Shown here: in pieces, positions 42,483-53,631 of the stretch | Numbering within the stretch: position 1 is the first letter of the stretch | Layout of the letters: every line of letters starts with the position of its first letter | Assembly: GCA_013373625.1 (NCBI GenBank) | Contig: JABXHM010000014.1 | Span: 1 to 64,000 of the forward strand | Reading direction: 5' to 3' | Length of the DNA: 64,000 nucleotides | Source of the DNA: Alteromonadaceae bacterium | GTDB lineage: Bacteria > Pseudomonadota > Gammaproteobacteria > Enterobacterales > Alteromonadaceae | Notes under the pieces: generated by a model | The model's input: only the letters and a program-made list of their open reading frames with translations | What the model was told of the DNA's origin: nothing | The model's database searches: none | Translations under genes and position numbers: made by a program

Positions 42483-45227
42483 TTAAAGGCTATTCATACT
42501 CTGTACTGAAACCGGTCCGAGTCCGGCAGCTTCCACTTCAGCTTTGATTTTTTCTGCGTCACCTATGATTAGCCAGGTGAGTTTGTCTGGATGAATCACC
42601 TCAGCTGCAGCGGCATTCAGATCGTCTAAATCTAAACCGTTATACTTTTCTACCAGTGTTTCCGGGTAGTTATACTGGCGGTTAAAACGACTGCTCGATA
42701 GTAAACTCCCCAGCACAGAGCCCGCTGTTTCAAACTGCCCAGGCAATGAGCGCACTTCATCTAAGCGGGCACGTTCCAGCTCTTCCTGCATGGGCGGTTT
42801 GTCGCCTAAATAACCGGTAAGTTCTTTCTTGAGCTCAACCAAAGACGGGCCTGTTTTGTCGGTTTGCACTGGCGCATAAACCATAAATGGGCGCTGTCCA
42901 CGGGCATCCTGCAGGAAAGTGTAGGCACCATATGCCCAGCCTTTATCCTCACGCAGGTTCATGTTCACCCGAGCCGTAAAGGCGCCGCCCAGAGTTTGGT
43001 TCATGGCTTCAATAGCAATGTTGTTATCAGCTCCAGTAGGCGGTGCTAAATGGGCTGCCAGAATCAACGACTGCTGTGAGCCCGGGCGGTCAATAATAAT
43101 CGCCTGGCCTTGCTCAGGGAGGGTAGCCTGAGCAATTTTCTTGGTTCCTTTAGTGCCTGATTCCTGCCAGCTACCGAACTCTTCCTCTAAAGCGGGCTTA
43201 ATATCGCTCAGTGTGGTGTCGCCCACGACAAAAATGGTGGCGTTATCCGGGCGTAGCCAGGTTTTTTTAAAGTTAACCAGGTCATTACGGGTGATGGTTG
43301 TAACATCTTCCTCGGTACCTGAGCCGGTAAAGGGAATGCCATAGGCATGACCATCGCCATAAATAAGTGGCGGCAACAGCATGAGTGCGATGCTAACCGG
43401 ACGCGATTTTTGTTGCGCAATAGAGCTCAGAATTAACGCCCGCTGACGTTCAATCTCTTCGTCAGCAAATGTGGGTTGCTTCAGAATATCACCTAACAAC
43501 TGAAGCGATTCTCCCATATTCTCCTTTAACATCGACATGCTAACCGTCGTGGTATCCAGGTTTGAACCGCTGTTTAAGCGGGTACCCAGTTGCTCCAATT
43601 CGCTGGCCAGTTCCAGTGCATCGTACTTCCCGGCGCCTTCATCAAGCATGCGTGTTGTGAAATTCGCTAAGCCAAGCTTACCGCCAGCGTCAGCAGCATA
43701 ACCTGCGTCAAACTGAATAGCGACATTCACTAACGGCACAGTAGCGCGCTGGGCAAACACAACTTTAAGGCCGTTTGACAATGTTGTTTCACTGATTTCA
43801 GGGAAGGTAAGTTCGGTTTCGGCTGTGATAGCCGGTAATCCTGTACTACGGTCGACACCTTCGCTGGCGGCGGCGTATTCCTTGAAAGGTTCAAATGTAA
43901 TTTGATGCCATCCGTCGCCCAGCCATTGCTGAGCCGCAGCTTTAACCTTTTTAGGTGTTGAACTGGCAAGTTCTTCCAGCTCTGTTTTAAAATAGTTAGG
44001 GTCACCGGCAATGTATTCACCAGTGGCCAGCGTGTCGGCTTTACCACCAAAACCGCCGACTTCTTCAAGGCCACGGATAATAGAGGCTCTGCGTTTGGTT
44101 GAAACCAGCTTTACTTCATCCTTTGTCGGGCCTGTACGTAAAAACTCGCTGATAATCTTATCCATTTCGCGTTCGACTTTGGCTGGGTCTTCACCTGCTT
44201 TTACATCCACGCTCACTCCAAATAGCGATGCCATTTGTAATTCGTAATTGAACACGGAAGCGTTAGTGGCTATTTGTTGGTCGTAGACTAATTCTTTGTA
44301 CATCCGGGAGTTTTTACCATCGCCTAAAACACTCGCTGCAATAAATAAATCCGTGGCTGTCGGGCTGGTATTTTCGGGGGATACCCATAAGCGGTATATG
44401 CGGGTTTGCGGTACTTTATCCTGTACGACTTCCCGGGTGTTGGCTTTACGCTCCGGCACCCATGATTGCCATTTACTTAACGCCGGACCCGGATCAATAT
44501 CACCGAAGTACTTGTTAACTAACGGCTTTGCCTCAGCGGCGTTGATATCTCCACTGAGTACCAAAATGGCGTTGTTGGGCCCGTAATATTCACTAAACCA
44601 AGCCTTAACATCTTCTAATGAGGCAGAGTTTAAGTCATCCATTGAACCGATCACGGTGTGTGAGTAAGGGTGTTCACCGGGGAACAGCGCTTTCACGGCA
44701 TGGGTTAACAACGTGCCGTAGGGTTGATCTTCGCTTTGGCGTTTCTCATTTTGCACTACGCCACGTTGCTCATCGAGCTTTTCCTGGGTAACTGCACCGA
44801 GCAAATGCCCCATTCGGTCGGACTCCATCCACAAGATGCGCTCAAGAGCGGGGGTAGGAACTGTCTGAAAATAATTGGTCCGATCAAAATTGGTGGTGCC
44901 GTTTAAGCCTGTGGCGCCAGCCTCCTGTAATGGCCCAAACCACTCATCATCGTAGTTTTCTGAACCGTTAAACATTAAATGTTCAAATAGATGGGCAAAA
45001 CCGGATTTACCCTGCGGCTCGTCTTTAGAACCCACCTTATACCAAACCGCCACGGCTACTACCGGGGCTTTGCGGTCTTCATGGACAATAACGGTCAGGC
45101 CGTTATCAGTGGTGAACTTTTCGTAACTAATATTAATGTCGTCAGCGGCATTTGCCGTTGCGATTGAAACTGTCGTAATAGTCAAAATACTCAGCAAACG
45201 CCTGGTAATTTGTTTTATTGTTATCAT
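42483..45227 (-). CDS. M16-family zinc metallopeptidase (two-domain)
   Basis: 914 residues with a signal peptide ending near TANA. The inverted zinc motif HLFEH lies near residue 80, with the distal Glu in VVQNEKRQ about 75 residues on; the second half repeats the fold without the motif. It resembles pitrilysin-type secreted peptidases of marine bacteria that degrade peptides in the periplasm. The ATG at 45227 is spaced properly from AGGAAG; the ATG at 45233 is too close to it. Confidence 0.9.
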   Translation of the reverse strand: MITIKQITRRLLSILTITTVSIATANAADDINISYEKFTTDNGLTVIVHEDRKAPVVAVAVWYKVGSKDEPQGKSGFAHLFEHLMFNGSENYDDEWFGPLQEAGATGLNGTTNFDRTNYFQTVPTPALERILWMESDRMGHLLGAVTQEKLDEQRGVVQNEKRQSEDQPYGTLLTHAVKALFPGEHPYSHTVIGSMDDLNSASLEDVKAWFSEYYGPNNAILVLSGDINAAEAKPLVNKYFGDIDPGPALSKWQSWVPERKANTREVVQDKVPQTRIYRLWVSPENTSPTATDLFIAASVLGDGKNSRMYKELVYDQQIATNASVFNYELQMASLFGVSVDVKAGEDPAKVEREMDKIISEFLRTGPTKDEVKLVSTKRRASIIRGLEEVGGFGGKADTLATGEYIAGDPNYFKTELEELASSTPKKVKAAAQQWLGDGWHQITFEPFKEYAAASEGVDRSTGLPAITAETELTFPEISETTLSNGLKVVFAQRATVPLVNVAIQFDAGYAADAGGKLGLANFTTRMLDEGAGKYDALELASELEQLGTRLNSGSNLDTTTVSMSMLKENMGESLQLLGDILKQPTFADEEIERQRALILSSIAQQKSRPVSIALMLLPPLIYGDGHAYGIPFTGSGTEEDVTTITRNDLVNFKKTWLRPDNATIFVVGDTTLSDIKPALEEEFGSWQESGTKGTKKIAQATLPEQGQAIIIDRPGSQQSLILAAHLAPPTGADNNIAIEAMNQTLGGAFTARVNMNLREDKGWAYGAYTFLQDARGQRPFMVYAPVQTDKTGPSLVELKKELTGYLGDKPPMQEELERARLDEVRSLPGQFETAGSVLGSLLSSSRFNRQYNYPETLVEKYNGLDLDDLNAAAAEVIHPDKLTWLIIGDAEKIKAEVEAAGLGPVSVQSMNSL

Positions 45228-45314
45228 TGTCATTCTTCCTTAATGTATATCGTCTGCTATAACTGCAGCTACTATTATTACCTTGTTAAAATGATTAAAC
45301 CAACACCTTTAGGA

Positions 45315-47399
45315 CTACCTTGGTTCTGTAATATCCGGGATCCCGGTGAATGGCTGGATACCAAATTCGGGGTACACTTCTGTGGGAAAATAAAATTTGC
45401 CCTGGGTAGCAACCATCGAGATGGTTTTTATAGCTTTTAAGTTCTGGGTTGGATCGCCAGGGATCAGGAAAAAGTCGGCAGCATTACCTACTTTAATGGC
45501 GCCACGTTTTTCATGACCCAGGTATTGGGCCATGTCATAAGAGCCTCGTTTTAATGCTTCGGCGGCTGTCATACCTATTTGTGCAAATAACTCCAGCTCT
45601 CTGTGCAAATAAAAGGCGCCGCCCATATCGGTGCCGGGTACCAGCAGAATGCCGCGTTCGTGCATTAATGCTAAGGCCGCCAGTATTTTGTCGAACGCGA
45701 CACGGTACGCTTTATCCTCTTTCTCGTCGGCAACATTGAGCATGGCTGATTTAGCGCTGCGCTGGACACTGATTGGCATGTGGTCAATGTAATCGAGCAC
45801 TGCATTATTGGTAATACCGTTGCGACCAGTCATGGCATACTCATGGATCACCGCAGTAGGATCGTGAGCAATATTGTGTTTAACCATCAGATCCAGGGTG
45901 TGTTGCGCTTTCTCGCTATTTAAATCCAAATCGACAAACCGTTTCATGCCGGTTATGCGAAACAGGGTACGGGTGTCTTCGTCTGGCTCTAGCACCCAGC
46001 CAAGCATGATTTGGTTGATATGAGTGAGCTCATCATATCCTGCTTCAATCATCTGATCAGCCCGGTAAAAAGCGGGCACGTGACCAGCAACGCGCAGGCC
46101 AAGGCGGTGAGCTTCCTGAGCAATATCCGGCACCCACTCTCCGTTCATGGAGTTATAAATTTTAATCTGCCAGTAACCTTTATCGGCATAATCACGCACT
46201 AACGCTAGCGCATCTTCTTTGCTGGGTGCTAACTCGCCGGTCGCTGCACTATAGTCACTTACGCCTTCAATAAAGCCACTTTTGGTGATCTTAGGGCCAA
46301 TTAAAACGCCGTGGTCGATTTTATCGATAAGCGCTGACAGCACATCATTTTCGTTACCCATATCACGAACACCGGTGACACCAGCCATAACGTTGAGCAA
46401 TGCCTGGTTGTCGCCCATATGGCCGTGCATATCATACAAACCAGCAACCAATGTGCCGCCATTACCTTCAATGAACACTTCGTTGGCACCAGGCTGGTCT
46501 TGTAACGGTTCAATAGCCGTAATGGTGTCATTCTCAACCACAACCGATTGTGGAGCGGTTAATGAAAGCGTCAGCGGGTCAAAAATTCTCACATTATTAA
46601 TGCGCACCGGGTGATCGTATTGGTGCGTTACATTGGCCGCAATATTTTCATAACGTTCGCTGTTTAAGGTTGCGGTCAGCGCTCTGAGGCGCTCGTCTTC
46701 GCCGGTTAAACTGTCGGGCAAAATCGCAAAGCGTGGCGACACAATACCAATAAATTGCTCATCGCTGCCCAGTAGAATATAGGTAGGGTTAAGATCTATA
46801 CCGCCTATGGCATAAAGGGTAGCACTGACTGTGCCCTCAGTGCTTGTCAGTGTCAGCTCACGTAAAGGGTTAACGGTTACCTGACCAGCAGGTAGTGCCG
46901 GATAGGGCGCACCACCAGCATCTAAAACAGTTTTGGCGTACACGTAATACGCATAGGGACTCGGGTTCTGGGCAATATAAAGAGGGGCGTTATCTGCTTT
47001 TTCTTCGCCCTCCCCGGCAGCTGAACGCCAGGTTGCTTTGCCGTCTACGACTTCAAAACGCTCATTTACCTCATTACCAAAGGTAGTCTTACCGGTGATA
47101 GTCCAGTTAATTGGCAGGCCTGCTTCCGACAATAGCAAAACTTCCTGGCTGCTGGCTCCACGACCATTATTACTAAACCCGTAATCCAGGCTCACCATGG
47201 TGCCGTTGTTGGTTATGGTAAGATTCCCTACTTCTGTGCCGCCAAAAATGACCTTGTAAGCGGCTTTTGTTGCGTTTTCCTGCGTCGCCGTGTTGGGGTT
47301 ATTGGGATGATTGACAGAGGGGGCTTCGCCGCTGCATGCCGTAACAGCCATCATCGCGACAGTTAAAAGTATTAAGCGCATTATTTGTATCCGTGTCAT
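45315..47399 (-). CDS. Amidohydrolase-family lipoprotein
   Basis: 694 residues. A lipoprotein signal with VTAC (Cys at 22) precedes a beta-rich N-terminal domain of about 250 residues, then an amidohydrolase barrel with DMHGHMGD (HxH metal ligands) near 322 and further His residues in AGHVPAFYRADQMIEAGYDE and LTH. Such proteins hydrolyse cyclic amides, dipeptides or similar substrates; this one acts outside the cytoplasm. An in-frame ATG at 47381 gives a shorter signal and may be the real start. Confidence 0.85.
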   Translation of the reverse strand: MTRIQIMRLILLTVAMMAVTACSGEAPSVNHPNNPNTATQENATKAAYKVIFGGTEVGNLTITNNGTMVSLDYGFSNNGRGASSQEVLLLSEAGLPINWTITGKTTFGNEVNERFEVVDGKATWRSAAGEGEEKADNAPLYIAQNPSPYAYYVYAKTVLDAGGAPYPALPAGQVTVNPLRELTLTSTEGTVSATLYAIGGIDLNPTYILLGSDEQFIGIVSPRFAILPDSLTGEDERLRALTATLNSERYENIAANVTHQYDHPVRINNVRIFDPLTLSLTAPQSVVVENDTITAIEPLQDQPGANEVFIEGNGGTLVAGLYDMHGHMGDNQALLNVMAGVTGVRDMGNENDVLSALIDKIDHGVLIGPKITKSGFIEGVSDYSAATGELAPSKEDALALVRDYADKGYWQIKIYNSMNGEWVPDIAQEAHRLGLRVAGHVPAFYRADQMIEAGYDELTHINQIMLGWVLEPDEDTRTLFRITGMKRFVDLDLNSEKAQHTLDLMVKHNIAHDPTAVIHEYAMTGRNGITNNAVLDYIDHMPISVQRSAKSAMLNVADEKEDKAYRVAFDKILAALALMHERGILLVPGTDMGGAFYLHRELELFAQIGMTAAEALKRGSYDMAQYLGHEKRGAIKVGNAADFFLIPGDPTQNLKAIKTISMVATQGKFYFPTEVYPEFGIQPFTGIPDITEPR

Positions 47400-47468
47400 T
47401 AATTATTATCTCTGCGCCAGCATAGCACTGGCTGCCCTGTAACGACACATCCCATATTGCTGACTCGC

Positions 47469-49454
47469 TTATTGATACTTAAAGTTTTTCATGGTTCGCT
47501 CAAGTAAAATATTATTAGTTTGTAAATCGTCAGTAAGTGCTTTTAATTGATTGGCTACCTCAAATTCATGTAACGCCGCCTCCTGTACCGATACAACGTC
47601 TTTTGCAATCATCTCGGAAGTCACGGATTGTTGTTCAGCCGCTGCTGACATCGTGTTGGCCTGCTGGGCAACTGCACTTGCGCTCTGTTTAACGGTGTTG
47701 GCAGTTTGTTCGCCGGTTTTTGTGAGGGTTAATGACTCTCGCGCGGCACTGGCACTGCGACCTACGCCGCTGATTACCTTGCTGCTAACCTGCTGAAGGG
47801 TATCCAGCAGCGACGATATCTTGTCAGACGAGCCTCTGCTGGCCGTTGCTAATTGTCGGACTTCGTCGGCAACCACGGCAAAACCACGACCGTGTTCGCC
47901 TGCTCTGGCCGCTTCAATGGCGGCATTGAGAGCAAGCAGATTGGTTTGATCGGACAGATTGTTAATAGTGTCTAAAATACCACTGATTTGTGCTAAATGT
48001 TCTCCCATAGTCCCCGCGCTGCTTTCGACTTCCTGCATTTGCTGAGACAGGTTATCGATAGAGGTTTTAATGGTGATATTGGCCGCAGCTGCCTCATCAG
48101 CAAGGTGATCGAGCGCCTGGCTCGACTCCAGTGTGCTTCCGGCAGAAAGCGCAATTTCTCTGCTGGTTTGGGTCATTTGTTCTACGGCGGTGGCAATACT
48201 AGTGGCGCGTTTTTGAGTTAACTCCGACTCGCGGTGAATGGTGGTCGCCGATTCGGCAACGCTATTACCCAGGCGGGTGCTGGTAGCGACCGACTGGGCC
48301 AGCCCGGTAATTAAATCACGAATGGCTAGCAATGTGCGGTTAACGGCTTTGGAAATCACCCCAAGCTCATTATTACTGTCTAAAGCGACATCTATGGTGA
48401 GATCACCATGCTTGGAAACATTGCTTAGATTGTGCTGCAGCATGGTTAACTGGCTGTTGAGAGTTTTAATAAGAATGCTCACCATGACAATCACTATTAA
48501 AAATACAACAAAGATAGCGGTTATAAGAGTTATCAGAGTGGTTAAGATATATTGAGAGCGTTTCTCCGCAGTTTGCTGTACCGATTGCCAGGTAAGGTCT
48601 AACAGTTGTTTCACCATACCTATTTGGGCAGATGCTTGAGCAAACCACTCAGTTGAGCCAGGTAAGGCATCGAAGTTAACCGGTGTTGAAAGTAGTTGCC
48701 GGTACACGCCGTCCATGAATTTTTTTTGCGATGAATTCACTGTGTCATTGAAGCTTGCCAATTGCGCACCACTGAGTGCGTTTTGTTGATTTTTTATCAA
48801 ATAGTCAATGCTGGCAGCATATTCAGCGAGATCATCGGCAGTTTCCGGAGGCAAAGAGCGGCTCGCCAACGCGCCGTTGACTTTCCCGCGCATTTGCCCC
48901 AGGCGTTCTTTTAACCAGGCATAGGTGAGGGCGTGGGTGACGCTGTCACTCACCTTACGGTTTGTAATGTTGAGCACCAGTGTGCTGGCGGTATCCAAGG
49001 CGGTTTTATTTAAGCGGCTGTAGTAACCAAAAGCACGACTACCTTGTTGATTATCCACTTCACGACGAACTGCAGGCTTGTCTTCCAGCACAGAAAATAG
49101 CCGGGCTAATCGATTGGCAACCGGTATTTCTTCGGGCCAATCCTGACTGGCAAAATGACGTAATGTTTGTACGGCTTCATCAGCCTTGTTTCGTTGGGCA
49201 TCTACTTTGGCTTTCGCTGCTGCGCTGCCTGAACCTAAGTAGCCGGCTGTAAGACCACGCTCTACAGCATGGTTATGTGCAATCTTTTCTACCGCATCAA
49301 CCAGGGCTACCACTCTTGTTTCAAGTTTCGCCTGGGTAAGATTGTTAGCGCTATCAGATACTACAATCCCGGTCATGATGAGCATTAGACTGGCTATTAA
49401 GCCGATACATAACAAAGTCAGATTAATAATAGAAAGTCGTTTAATTCCGTTCAT
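47469..49454 (-). CDS. Methyl-accepting chemotaxis protein with NIT sensor domain
   Basis: 661 residues. Membrane helices lie at about 10-33 and 310-335. The periplasmic part has [19 protein letters not shown] and [12 protein letters not shown], the signature of nitrate/nitrite-sensing (NIT) domains. HAMP follows, then a full MCP signalling domain with the tip [20 protein letters not shown] and [11 protein letters not shown]. No CheR/CheB-binding pentapeptide is present at the end. The ATG at 49454 is preceded by GAGAG; a frame to 49508 is less likely. The ligand is probably an anion, but nitrate is only a family-based guess. Confidence 0.92.
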   Translation of the reverse strand: MNGIKRLSIINLTLLCIGLIASLMLIMTGIVVSDSANNLTQAKLETRVVALVDAVEKIAHNHAVERGLTAGYLGSGSAAAKAKVDAQRNKADEAVQTLRHFASQDWPEEIPVANRLARLFSVLEDKPAVRREVDNQQGSRAFGYYSRLNKTALDTASTLVLNITNRKVSDSVTHALTYAWLKERLGQMRGKVNGALASRSLPPETADDLAEYAASIDYLIKNQQNALSGAQLASFNDTVNSSQKKFMDGVYRQLLSTPVNFDALPGSTEWFAQASAQIGMVKQLLDLTWQSVQQTAEKRSQYILTTLITLITAIFVVFLIVIVMVSILIKTLNSQLTMLQHNLSNVSKHGDLTIDVALDSNNELGVISKAVNRTLLAIRDLITGLAQSVATSTRLGNSVAESATTIHRESELTQKRATSIATAVEQMTQTSREIALSAGSTLESSQALDHLADEAAAANITIKTSIDNLSQQMQEVESSAGTMGEHLAQISGILDTINNLSDQTNLLALNAAIEAARAGEHGRGFAVVADEVRQLATASRGSSDKISSLLDTLQQVSSKVISGVGRSASAARESLTLTKTGEQTANTVKQSASAVAQQANTMSAAAEQQSVTSEMIAKDVVSVQEAALHEFEVANQLKALTDDLQTNNILLERTMKNFKYQ

Positions 49455-49865
49455 GTACACTCTCAATAATCGGTTCTGTACTGCTTGCCTCAGATAAGTA
49501 TTTAACAAATTAATCTTTAGTATAGTGCCGAATTGGCGATTTTCCGCTGTATTTAAGATTTAGCCATTATGGTAATCAGATTCCCGTGCAATTATCGGTA
49601 GTTCAGGCAGGTGTTTGCTGATTGATATTCTGACTACCATCAGGAGGTCACATTGCCACCGGATATCATTATTCAATCGGCACACATTTGTATGCAATAA
49701 TCCGTTATAGTCGCTATTCGTGTTGTTTTTGGTTCGGTAACGGTAGTGCATTAGTTGATATCAATTCAACACCACAACACTATTTTACCTATTAAGAGCG
49801 AAGACCACCGATATTGAAGCTGACACAGCTGCATGGTTACCTAAGCATAATAGGTTTTTCGTTTT
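49455..49865. other. Divergent intergenic region, MCP to LysE exporter
   Basis: No gene is credible here; a minus-strand frame at 49560-49751 lacks features. It should contain the two divergent promoters. Confidence 0.5.
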
Positions 49866-50516
49866 ATGACTCTTACGCCTGATACTTTGTTCGCCTTTGT
49901 GATGGCGACGCTCATGATTAGCCTGTCGCCCGGCCCGTCAAATTTGTACATACTTGCGTGTACCCTTGGCTCCGGGCGAGCAGGCGGGATAGCCGCTGCG
50001 CTGGGTATGGCGGTTGGCTCATCGTCCTATGCACTGGCGACAGCATTTGGCCTGGCCGCCGTTATTCTGTACGTACCGGTGTTTTTTTTGCTGATGAAAA
50101 TTGCGGGCGCAGGGTACCTGATATTTCTCGGGACGATGGCACTGCGGTATGCCAAAGCGCCACACCTGCGTAAGCCGGTGCAGGCCGACACACCTGATAT
50201 TGTCCGGCGAAGTTTGTTAGTGGAGCTCAGTAACCCTAAAACAGCTTTGTTTTTTCTTGCTTTTTTACCGCAATTCACCAATGCCACCGATGCAGCTTTA
50301 GTGTGCGATTTACTGGTGTTGGGTTTGTTGTTCAGTGGTATAGCACTGTGCTGCGATTTACTGGTAGTTCAGGTTTCGCATCAACTGGGGCGATGGATGA
50401 CAAAAAATCCAAGGATTGCCGTACGTCAGGAACAACTTGTCGGACTCATATTCATAGGATTAGGCATCACTTTGCTGATAGATGCGAGTCCTTCTGCTTT
50501 CCCCTATGAATACTGA
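49866..50516 (+). CDS. LysE/RhtB-family amino-acid exporter
   Basis: 216 residues with six predicted membrane helices. Family signatures are SLSPGPSNLYILACTLGSGR near residue 20, GYLIFLGTMALRYAK near 80 and VELSNPKTALFFLAFLPQF near 120. It exports amino acids or related compounds; the substrate is unknown. Convergent with the ParA gene. Confidence 0.9.
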   Translation: MTLTPDTLFAFVMATLMISLSPGPSNLYILACTLGSGRAGGIAAALGMAVGSSSYALATAFGLAAVILYVPVFFLLMKIAGAGYLIFLGTMALRYAKAPHLRKPVQADTPDIVRRSLLVELSNPKTALFFLAFLPQFTNATDAALVCDLLVLGLLFSGIALCCDLLVVQVSHQLGRWMTKNPRIAVRQEQLVGLIFIGLGITLLIDASPSAFPYEY

Positions 50517-50557
50517 CTTTGGTTTTTTATTTTTAGTTAAGCGGCATTTACCTGCTG

Positions 50558-51322
50558 TCAGGATTCTATTTCATCAAACAATGCAGCGATTTGTTTAGTC
50601 ACTTTGTGACTGGGCATTAAAAAGGGCAGAGGTGTCCGCTGTGAGTGCGACTCTTTCACTTTTACTGAACTACTCAAGCGCGTATTGAACAGGGGCAAAC
50701 CTTTGTCCTGCAATTCGCTAATCAGAGTCGTTGGCAACTTGGCCTGAGCATTGAACTGATTAATGATAACGCCCGATAATTCCAACGATTGATTATGGTC
50801 TTCTTTAATTTCCATGACATTTTCAAGCAGACGCTCAATGGCCTGAGCAGAAAAGTGGTCGCAGTCAAAAGGCACTAAAAACTCGTCTGCTGCGATCAAA
50901 GCTGCTTTGGAATAAAAATTAAAGTTGGGGGGGGTATCGATATAAATGCGTTCAAACTCGGCCGTTAAAGCGTCGAGAGTTTCGCGCAATTTAAACATCT
51001 TGTAGCGAGACTCGAGCTCGCGTTCTATGGTCGCCAGTGTCGGATCGGCGGGTAATACAAAGAGGTTTTCAAAGGCTGTTGCCTGAACGAAAGCGGTGGG
51101 TGGTTGCGGTTTGTTAAACCAGCCGACAATTTGTTTAAACATGTCGGCAACGGTGAGTGTATCGTCATTAATATCTACACCTGCGTAATGAGTGCTATTG
51201 CCTTGGGCATCCAGGTCTACCAACAGTGTTTTATAGCCCCTTAGTGCGCTTTCGGCTGCAAGGTTAGTGCTGATTGTTGATTTACCCACACCGCCTTTCT
51301 GATTAAATACCACGCGTTTCAT
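50558..51322 (-). CDS. ParA-family ATPase (solo)
   Basis: 254 residues. Deviant Walker A FNQKGGVGKSTISTNLA at the N-terminus, DLDAQGNSTHY and YIDTPPNFNFYSKAAL are the ParA/Soj signatures. There is no parB, and it is far from an origin context. The C-terminal half is usual for chromosomal ParA-like proteins that position cellular cargo such as receptor arrays or cell-pole factors. It lies two genes from an MCP, but a link is only speculative. RBS AGGGAG lies before the ATG. Confidence 0.9.
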   Translation of the reverse strand: MKRVVFNQKGGVGKSTISTNLAAESALRGYKTLLVDLDAQGNSTHYAGVDINDDTLTVADMFKQIVGWFNKPQPPTAFVQATAFENLFVLPADPTLATIERELESRYKMFKLRETLDALTAEFERIYIDTPPNFNFYSKAALIAADEFLVPFDCDHFSAQAIERLLENVMEIKEDHNQSLELSGVIINQFNAQAKLPTTLISELQDKGLPLFNTRLSSSVKVKESHSQRTPLPFLMPSHKVTKQIAALFDEIES

Positions 51323-51496
51323 GAAGCTCCCTAATCTCTGCTCTAAGTTAGCATTGAGATCCGTTCTGTATGAAAAGTGACCAGCCTCAGCATAAGATAT
51401 CCAGCCATAAAAGTAACGGTTTATAATGTTCTATAAATGTTAAATTAGTGTAAATTGTGCTATCTTTAACCAGAAGATGAATCAATGGGGATACTT

Positions 51497-52648
51497 ATGA
51501 AAGTACTGACATTGGTTGTATTATTGGTTGCTTTGACAGGGATGGTTGGCTGCATCAGTACTCAACCCAATCGCGGAGATATTTCGTTTCCTGTTTATAC
51601 GCACGCTTTTCCTGAAGCACAAACGCTGTATGTTGAATCCTTCAATGAAATAATGGCCTTGCCCCCTGCTGCTCAACCATTTATTACAAAGATAAAAGAA
51701 ACCGCCGAGCAGAATAAAACCTCGCTAACCTATGAGTTGGCTGAAAGTATGTTTTCCCAGCGACACTTAGGGGTTAATTACAACAGTGATGCAAATTCCC
51801 CTGTGGCCGTAACCTTCACCAACAGCGAAGCAAATTGTCTGTCGCTGACCCTTATGGCGTATGCGCTGGCTCGCGAAGCGGGTCTTGAAGCACAATTGCA
51901 ACAGGTGGATATTCCCGAGTATTGGTCTCGTAAGCAAGGTTACAGCGTGCTAAACGGCCATGTGAACCTTACAGTCTGGAGCCCATCTGATAAACAACAT
52001 ACGCACCGCTTGATTGATTTCGATTCCCGGCTTCAAAAGCAACAGTTTGCTGCTGAACCCATACCTCTCGGGCGGGCAGTCGCCATGTACTACAACAATA
52101 AAGCGGCAAACGCACTCATGGGAGGTGACTTTCCACGCGCATTCAGACTGTTGAGCGAGGCGTTGAAACTGGACGATTCTTTTGCTCCTGCCTGGGTGAA
52201 TCTTGGCGTTTTATACCGGTTCAACGACTACCATGGATATGCGGAGCAAGCCTATTTGCGTGCCACCCAGGCAGATGCAAAGCATTTAACGGCCAAAGAA
52301 AACCTGGCTATTTTGTATCGTTTAACCGGTCGTGAGCAACACGCGCAGCGTTTGTTTGCAGAAATTCGGCATTTGCGAAGAGAAAACCCTTACTTCCACC
52401 TTAATCTTGGTGATGAGGCGTTTGAAGCTGGCGATATATCACGCGCCAAAGAGTATTATTTTCGCGCTTACAGGCTCGACAGGCAAAATCATATGGTGCT
52501 GTTTGCGTTGGGCAAAGTCGCTCATGCTGATGGAGAGCTCGATAGTGCGCTGGCATTTCTTGAGCGCGCTTTCAACAGCGCGAGGTTCGATACCGATAAA
52601 AAACGCTATGCATCGAAACTAGCGGTGTTAAATGATCAGTATGATTGA
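51497..52648 (+). CDS. TPR lipoprotein with transglutaminase-like N-terminal part
   Basis: 383 residues with a lipobox (GMVGC). Residues 80-180 (NSEANCLSLTLMAYALAREA, GLEAQLQQVDIPEYW, NGHVNLTVWS) show the Cys and His spacing of transglutaminase-like domains. From about 195 there are four TPR units (AWVNLGVLYRFNDYHGYAEQ; YFHLNLGDEAFEAGDISRAK). GGGG at 51487-51490 fits the ATG at 51497; an ATG at 51485 is possible. Probably an outer-membrane scaffold; function unknown. Confidence 0.75.
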   Translation: MKVLTLVVLLVALTGMVGCISTQPNRGDISFPVYTHAFPEAQTLYVESFNEIMALPPAAQPFITKIKETAEQNKTSLTYELAESMFSQRHLGVNYNSDANSPVAVTFTNSEANCLSLTLMAYALAREAGLEAQLQQVDIPEYWSRKQGYSVLNGHVNLTVWSPSDKQHTHRLIDFDSRLQKQQFAAEPIPLGRAVAMYYNNKAANALMGGDFPRAFRLLSEALKLDDSFAPAWVNLGVLYRFNDYHGYAEQAYLRATQADAKHLTAKENLAILYRLTGREQHAQRLFAEIRHLRRENPYFHLNLGDEAFEAGDISRAKEYYFRAYRLDRQNHMVLFALGKVAHADGELDSALAFLERAFNSARFDTDKKRYASKLAVLNDQYD

Positions 52649-53600
52649 ATTTACCATGTTAATGAAAGTTGCTGTGTTGTGCTGTGTAGGGCTCATGTCC
52701 AGCGTGGTTGCTGCAACAGATAATGCCTCACCCTGGTTGAGTGATATCAGTATATTGGCATCCGATGCAATGGAGGGGCGTGAAACAGGAAGCAAAGGGG
52801 CCCAACTGAGTAGGGAGTACCTTGTTAAACGCTATCAGGAAATTGGCTTAACACCGCTTTCTACGCTCAGTGATTTTACCCATCCTTTCGATGCGCGCAA
52901 AGATACTGACATAATTTCCGGCATAAATTTAGTTGGATTCCTGGCCGCGAATGTCAGTAACGCGGGTAATCATCAGTCGCCGCGCTATATTGTTGTAAGC
53001 GCTCATTACGACCATATTGGTCGCAGTGGACGGCGTATTTTCAATGGTGCTGATGATAACGCCAGTGGTGTGGCGGCTATGCTTTACATGGCATCACGAA
53101 GTGAGCAGCAGAGTCGGCAGTGTCATCAGGTTTTCCTGGCATCTGATGCGGAAGAGCACGGGCTTCTGGGAGCCAGGGCGTTTGTTAAAGCAGACTTGCT
53201 TGATAAAGCAGATATTTTTGTAAACTTAAATTTGGATATGCTTTCGCAACCTGGCGGGCGGCGAGAAGTGCTGGTCAGTGGTAACACAAGTCATCCAGCG
53301 TTTAATCAACTTATTAGTGGTATCGAGTTAGCCAGCACAATGCCTATGATTGCAACCGATGAGCGGCGCCGGGTAGGCCGGTATCCGGGTAAAGCAGACA
53401 GGCGTAAGGTGAGTGACCACGCTGCATTTGCCGAGCAGGGGATCCCGTTTTTATTTCTCGGAGTGGGACGACACAATTATTATCATACTCCCAGAGACAC
53501 CCTGTCCAGGGTGAATAAACCCTTTTATGCAGAAACGGTGAATGTGGCCTGGCTATACCTGCAAAAGCTCGACGCGCTATGCGGTAATCGCGCAGACTAA
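52632..53600 (+). CDS. M28-family metallopeptidase, secreted
   Basis: 322 residues. Zinc ligands are visible in VSAHYDHIG, NGADDNASGVAAML and DAEEHGLLGA, with a further Asp in LNLDMLSQPGG and a final His in YYHTPRDTL. This is the aminopeptidase/PA-less M28 pattern. A signal peptide ends near VVAATDN. Several in-frame ATGs (52632, 52641, 52656, 52662) occur and none has a strong site; a start at 52662 would give a cleaner signal peptide. It overlaps or touches the TPR gene, so it is coupled to it. Confidence 0.88.
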   Translation: MISMIEFTMLMKVAVLCCVGLMSSVVAATDNASPWLSDISILASDAMEGRETGSKGAQLSREYLVKRYQEIGLTPLSTLSDFTHPFDARKDTDIISGINLVGFLAANVSNAGNHQSPRYIVVSAHYDHIGRSGRRIFNGADDNASGVAAMLYMASRSEQQSRQCHQVFLASDAEEHGLLGARAFVKADLLDKADIFVNLNLDMLSQPGGRREVLVSGNTSHPAFNQLISGIELASTMPMIATDERRRVGRYPGKADRRKVSDHAAFAEQGIPFLFLGVGRHNYYHTPRDTLSRVNKPFYAETVNVAWLYLQKLDALCGNRAD

Positions 53601-53631
53601 GCGAACTTCGTCCGCACGATTTCTATACAGA

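Noticed and set aside
50558..51322. ParA as sign of a plasmid or chromosome origin
   Set aside because: There is no parB, no parS-like repeat cluster and no replication initiator nearby, so it is treated as a solo ParA-like ATPase.
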